Source: Paracoccaceae bacterium
GTDB lineage: Bacteria; Pseudomonadota; Alphaproteobacteria; Rhodobacterales; Rhodobacteraceae
Reading direction: 5' to 3'
Length of the DNA stretch: 9,487 nt
Assembly: GCA_015485375.1 (NCBI GenBank)
Contig: WFTU01000061.1
Span: 1-9,487 of the forward strand
Shown: positions 7,054-9,487 of the stretch, piece by piece
Layout of the letters: every line of letters starts with the position of its first letter
Numbering within the stretch: the stretch's first letter is position 1
Notes under the pieces: generated by a model
Seen by the model: only the letters and a program-made list of their open reading frames with translations
The model's database searches: none
Told to the model about the DNA's origin: nothing
Made by a program: the position numbers and the translations under genes

Positions 7054-7064
7054 CAGGGCAGGCA
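7040..7064. promoter_or_regulatory. Two-step inverted repeat over the alaS -35, candidate operator
   Basis: Outer arms TGCCTG (7040-7045) and CAGGCA (7059-7064), inner arms CTGT (7047-7050) and ACAG (7053-7056) around CC. The outer and inner arms are slightly out of register (1 nt against 2 nt between them). The dyad is centred on the candidate -35 element. E. coli AlaRS represses its own gene by binding a palindrome at its promoter; an equivalent here is inference only. As RNA it could also form a hairpin beyond the recA terminator. Confidence 0.4.
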
Positions 7065-7065
7065 C

Positions 7066-7098
7066 AAAAACGGGCCGCCTGCGCAAACAGACGGCCCG
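7066..7098 (-). terminator. Intrinsic terminator after recA
   Basis: In the recA direction: CGGGCCGTCTG (7098-7088), loop TTTGCG, CAGGCGGCCCG (7081-7071), then TTTTT (7070-7066). The 11-bp stem has one G-U wobble. It begins 20 nt after the recA stop and separates recA from alaS. Confidence 0.93.
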
Positions 7099-7118
7099 CG
7101 AATTTCCAGCCGGACAGA

Positions 7119-8183
7119 TCAGTCCTCGACGACATCATCGGTGATTGGCGTCCCTTCAAAATCCAGCCCGTGCGCCGCACGGATCTTGTCCTCGATCTCC
7201 AGCGCCATATCCGGATGGTCTTTCAGATAGACCTTGGCGTTCTCGCGCCCCTGCCCGATCCGCTCGTCCCCGTAGGAAAACCACGAACCGGCCTTGTCGA
7301 CGATCCCCGCCTTGACCCCGAGGTCGAGCAGCTCGCCAACCTTGGAAATCCCCTCGCCATACATGATGTCGAATTCCACCTGCTTGAACGGCGGCGAGAC
7401 CTTGTTCTTCACGACCTTCACGCGGGTCGCATTGCCCACAACCTCGTCCCGATCCTTCAGCGCCCCGATCCGGCGGATATCCAGCCGCACGGAGGCATAG
7501 AATTTCAGCGCATTACCGCCCGAGGTCGTCTCCGGCGAGCCGAACATAACCCCGATTTTCATGCGGATCTGGTTGATGAAAATCACCATGCAGTTGGAAC
7601 GGCTGATCGCGCCGGTCAGCTTGCGCATCGCCTGACTCATCAGCCGTGCCTGCGCGCCAACCTGATGGTCACCCATGTCGCCTTCCAGTTCCGATTTCGG
7701 CGTCAGCGCCGCGACCGAATCCACAACCACAACCGACACCGCACCGGAGCGCACCAGCGTCTCGGTAATTTCCAGCGCCTGCTCGCCCGCATCGGGCTGC
7801 GAGATCAGCAATTCGTCCAGATCGACGCCCAGTTTCCTGGCATACTGCGGATCGAGCGCGTGTTCCGCATCGACAAAGGCGCAAATGCCACCCTTTTTCT
7901 GTGCCTCGGCCACCACATGCAGCGCCAGCGTTGTTTTGCCCGAGCTTTCCGGCCCGTAAACCTCGACAATCCGGCCCTGCGGCAGCCCGCCGATGCCCAG
8001 CGCGATATCCAGCCCGATGGAACCGGTCGAGGTCGCCTCGATGTCCATCACCGGATTGTCCTGCCCCAGCCGCATGACCGAGCCTTTGCCGAAACTCCGC
8101 TCGATCTGGCTCAGGGCCGATTCCAGCGCTTTTTCCTTGTCCATATTCCGTCTTTCGCTCAGATCCAGAAGGGTACTAGCCAT
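7119..8183 (-). CDS. recA: Recombinase RecA
   Basis: ATP-dependent strand-exchange protein for homologous recombination and co-protease for LexA cleavage in the SOS response; forms cytoplasmic filaments on single-stranded DNA. The 354-residue product (E. coli RecA: 353) has Walker [10 protein letters not shown] at 77-85, the catalytic glutamate E107 in [10 protein letters not shown], Walker [11 protein letters not shown] at 151-160, loop L1 near 166-176 ([10 protein letters not shown]), the switch segment [14 protein letters not shown] (202-215), and the DNA-binding loop L2 region before [17 protein letters not shown] (222-238). It ends with the usual acidic tail (DDVVED). I chose the ATG at 8183 ([10 protein letters not shown]) since AAGGA lies 8 nt upstream and relatives start like this; in-frame ATGs at 8222 and 8144 are less likely. 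A LexA box 51 nt upstream indicates SOS control, and an intrinsic terminator follows the stop. Confidence 0.98.
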   Translation of the reverse strand: MASTLLDLSERRNMDKEKALESALSQIERSFGKGSVMRLGQDNPVMDIEATSTGSIGLDIALGIGGLPQGRIVEVYGPESSGKTTLALHVVAEAQKKGGICAFVDAEHALDPQYARKLGVDLDELLISQPDAGEQALEITETLVRSGAVSVVVVDSVAALTPKSELEGDMGDHQVGAQARLMSQAMRKLTGAISRSNCMVIFINQIRMKIGVMFGSPETTSGGNALKFYASVRLDIRRIGALKDRDEVVGNATRVKVVKNKVSPPFKQVEFDIMYGEGISKVGELLDLGVKAGIVDKAGSWFSYGDERIGQGRENAKVYLKDHPDMALEIEDKIRAAHGLDFEGTPITDDVVED

Positions 8184-8233
8184 TTTCGCTTTCCTTATTT
8201 CATATCCTGCTATGTTCGGCAATCACTGCTGAT

Positions 8234-8248
8234 GTTCGCCTCTTGTTC
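8234..8248 (-). promoter_or_regulatory. LexA (SOS) box upstream of recA
   Basis: GTTC (8234-8237), seven bases, GTTC (8245-8248): a perfect match to the direct-repeat GTTC-N7-GTTC LexA site of alphaproteobacteria, and unlike the palindromic CTGT-N8-ACAG box of enterics. It lies 51 nt upstream of the recA ATG in the shared recA/sulfotransferase region. A further GTTC at 8214-8217 is 20 bp away, two helical turns, and a GAAC is at 8274-8277. I could not pin the recA -35/-10 with confidence. Confidence 0.88.
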
Positions 8249-8349
8249 TTTTCGCACCATGCGATCAAAACGAGAACATTGCAACTAAAATTTTCGATTT
8301 TTCCATCTTTCCCCGCTTTTGGTTAGCATTTAGTAAAGAGGCAGAAACA

Positions 8350-8370
8350 ATGCGGCGGACCCCATGCTGA
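8350..8370 (+). other. Possible six-codon leader ORF overlapping the sulfotransferase start
   Basis: ATG at 8350 with AAAGAGG (8335-8341) 8 nt upstream, the best ribosome site in this region. It encodes MRRTPC and stops at TGA 8368-8370, overlapping the ATG of the main gene (8364) in another frame (ATGCTGA). The main ATG itself lies 22 nt from this site, too far for direct use, and has only a weak GCGGA nearby. Termination-reinitiation coupling is plausible but not shown. Confidence 0.3.
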
Positions 8371-8954
8371 TCTCGATCGAGAAGAAAATCGCCTTTCTGG
8401 CCATGACCAAAGCCGCCTCCACCAGTATCGAGATGGCCCTCGCGCCCCATTGCGACATCGCCTACTACGGCAATTCGCGGGTCAAACACATCTCCTATCG
8501 TCGTTACAGCCGGTTCGTCGCGCCCTATCTGGCCAGCCTCGGCTACAAGGATATCGAAACAACCTGCCTGATCCGCGAGCCCGTCGACTGGCTGTTCAGC
8601 TGGTATCGTTACCGCTCGCGACCGGAGATAGCAGGCAAACCGCAATGCACCGAAGGTTTGAGTTTTGACGAGTTCGCCAGCCTCTATCTGTCAGGTAGTC
8701 CTATGACCAAGGGTGTCGGGCGTCCCTCGAAATTCGTCGCGGACAAGGATGGCACCCCCTCCATCACGCATATTTTCAAATACGAGAACATACCTGCATT
8801 CCAAAAATTCATCGAAGGGCGCATTGGCGAAGCACTTCACTTTGACCGCCTGAACGAATCCCCGACCCGGGATTTTGCGGTTTCGCCGGAAACCCGTTCC
8901 CGTCTGACGGATTTTTTCGCCCCCGAATACGAAATCTACGAATCCGCCCGCTAG
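8364..8954 (+). CDS. Sulfotransferase family protein (PAPS-dependent, putative)
   Basis: A 196-residue cytoplasmic protein resembling PAPS-dependent sulfotransferases. The start has a strand then a phosphosulfate-binding-like loop, FLAMTKAASTSIEMAL (11-26), comparable to the usual K-x-[AG]-[ST]-[ST] type loop. A second motif, TCLIREPVDWLFSWYRY (67-83), matches the 3'-phosphate-binding stretch (R-[DN/E]-P-...-S-x-Y). It lacks any signal peptide or membrane segment. Acceptor unknown: such genes in marine alphaproteobacteria may act on lipids, polysaccharides or small molecules. At 196 residues it is shorter than most family members, so it may be a compact or remnant form, though no frameshift is seen. 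GC by hand count over 8461-8940 is 55% (264/480), against 65% in a 240-nt alaS sample, which suggests later acquisition. No alternative in-frame start exists upstream before a TAA at 8334. It is divergent from recA and converges on cckA, sharing CTAG for both stops. Confidence 0.78.
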   Translation: MLISIEKKIAFLAMTKAASTSIEMALAPHCDIAYYGNSRVKHISYRRYSRFVAPYLASLGYKDIETTCLIREPVDWLFSWYRYRSRPEIAGKPQCTEGLSFDEFASLYLSGSPMTKGVGRPSKFVADKDGTPSITHIFKYENIPAFQKFIEGRIGEALHFDRLNESPTRDFAVSPETRSRLTDFFAPEYEIYESAR

Positions 8955-9487
8955 GCATCGATCTGTTCCTTCACCTTCTGTGTCAGTTCCACCAGCGAGA
9001 ACGGCTTGGCCAGAAACGCCGCATTCGGAATATCCGGCTGCCCGTTCCTGAACGCGTCTTCGGCATAGCCGGACACGAATACCACCTTGGTTTCCGGCGT
9101 CTCCCGCATCGCTTCGCGCACCCAGGTCGGCCCGTCCTTGCCCGGCATCACCACGTCCGAAACATAGACATCAAACCGCGCGCCCTTGTCCGACAGTATT
9201 TCCAGAGCCTCCTCGCCCGAGGCCGCCTCGGTCACCGTATAGCCACGCAGCTTCAGCGCCCGCGCGGCGAAGGAGCGCACCGGAGCCTCATCCTCCACCA
9301 GCAGCACCCGTCCGCGCCCTGTCAGGTCGTTCGTTTTCGGCGCGGCCGGAACCTCGACCACCTCGTCCGGTTCCTCGTTGACCGGCAAATAGATGGAAAA
9401 ACACGTCCCTGCTCCGACTTCGCTGTCAACAAACACAAAGCCGCCGGTCTGCTTGACGATGCCATAGACCGTTGACAGGCCCAGCCC
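8951..9487 (-). CDS. cckA: CckA-type hybrid sensor histidine kinase, C-terminal part
   Basis: The last 178 residues of a gene that runs off the right edge. The fragment opens with the end of a histidine-kinase ATPase domain, GLGLSTVYGIVKQTGGF (G2 box and following helix), then VFVDSEVGAGTCFSIYLP, a sequence pattern typical of CckA. A linker of about 20 residues leads to a receiver domain: acidic pair in VLLVEDE (fragment residues 61-67), phosphoacceptor D111 in YVSDVVMPGKDG, the switch serine in VFVSGYAED, and lysine in FLAKPFS. CckA phosphorylates ChpT and, through it, CtrA and CpdR, governing the cell cycle in Caulobacter and motility and gene-transfer agents in Rhodobacteraceae. A GTG at 9436 is internal, not a start. 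The TAG stop (8953-8951) overlaps the sulfotransferase TAG. The call as CckA rather than another hybrid kinase rests on the motif and on the receiver directly following the ATPase domain. Confidence 0.88.
   Translation of the reverse strand, partial: GLGLSTVYGIVKQTGGFVFVDSEVGAGTCFSIYLPVNEEPDEVVEVPAAPKTNDLTGRGRVLLVEDEAPVRSFAARALKLRGYTVTEAASGEEALEILSDKGARFDVYVSDVVMPGKDGPTWVREAMRETPETKVVFVSGYAEDAFRNGQPDIPNAAFLAKPFSLVELTQKVKEQIDA

Noticed and set aside
8285..8306. AAAAT...ATTTT short inverted repeat and T-runs upstream of the sulfotransferase gene, as a terminator or small RNA.
   Set aside because: A weak A/T-only stem and no supporting promoter; nothing beyond AT-rich promoter DNA can be claimed.
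8323..8337. TTAG-N7-TAAA in the sulfotransferase upstream region, resembling the CtrA site TTAA-N7-TTAA.
   Set aside because: One mismatch in each half in an AT-rich stretch; closeness to cckA makes it tempting, but the match is too weak to call.

Overview
The window is a chromosomal housekeeping segment of a high-GC alphaproteobacterium, most likely from the Rhodobacteraceae (roseobacter group). The evidence is a COX15-type heme A synthase, an isocitrate dehydrogenase of the eukaryote-like NADP class whose active-site numbering matches human IDH1, the C-terminal end of a CckA-type hybrid histidine kinase, and an alphaproteobacterial LexA box (GTTC-N7-GTTC) upstream of recA. No rRNA, tRNA, CRISPR array, complete insertion sequence or phage gene was seen, and no gene-free stretch exceeds 300 bases. 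The longest gaps are 8184-8363, 1971-2128 and 6975-7118, all of them promoter regions.

Layout. (1) 13-1970, minus strand: trmJ (tRNA 2'-O-methyltransferase) followed by ctaA (heme A synthase), probably one operon. (2) 1971-2128: divergent promoter region with short repeats and palindromes. (3) 2129-3745, plus strand: icd, a strong intrinsic terminator, then an EmrE-like SMR efflux gene starting only 16 nt after the T-run. (4) 3748-6974, minus strand: alaS followed by two tandem DUF1330 genes, all packed without gaps. Their 3' end meets the SMR gene tail to tail inside a 15-nt sequence that is repeated at the 3' end of ctaA. (5) 7066-8183, minus strand: recA with an intrinsic terminator. (6) 8184-8363: divergent recA/sulfotransferase promoter region carrying the LexA box and a possible six-codon leader ORF. 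(7) 8364-8954, plus strand: a sulfotransferase-like accessory gene of lower GC. (8) 8951-9487, minus strand: the 3' end of cckA, whose stop codon shares a CTAG palindrome with the sulfotransferase stop.

How the genes work together. Most are independent core functions: respiration (ctaA, icd), translation (trmJ, alaS), DNA repair and the SOS response (recA), and cell-cycle or motility phosphorelay (cckA). The sulfotransferase, the SMR pump and the DUF1330 pair look like accessory genes placed among them. I found no convincing new multigene system. The most interesting signals are small: the repeated double-stop motif, a dyad over the candidate alaS promoter, paired GTATAC palindromes at the candidate icd -35, and the mini-ORF before the sulfotransferase.
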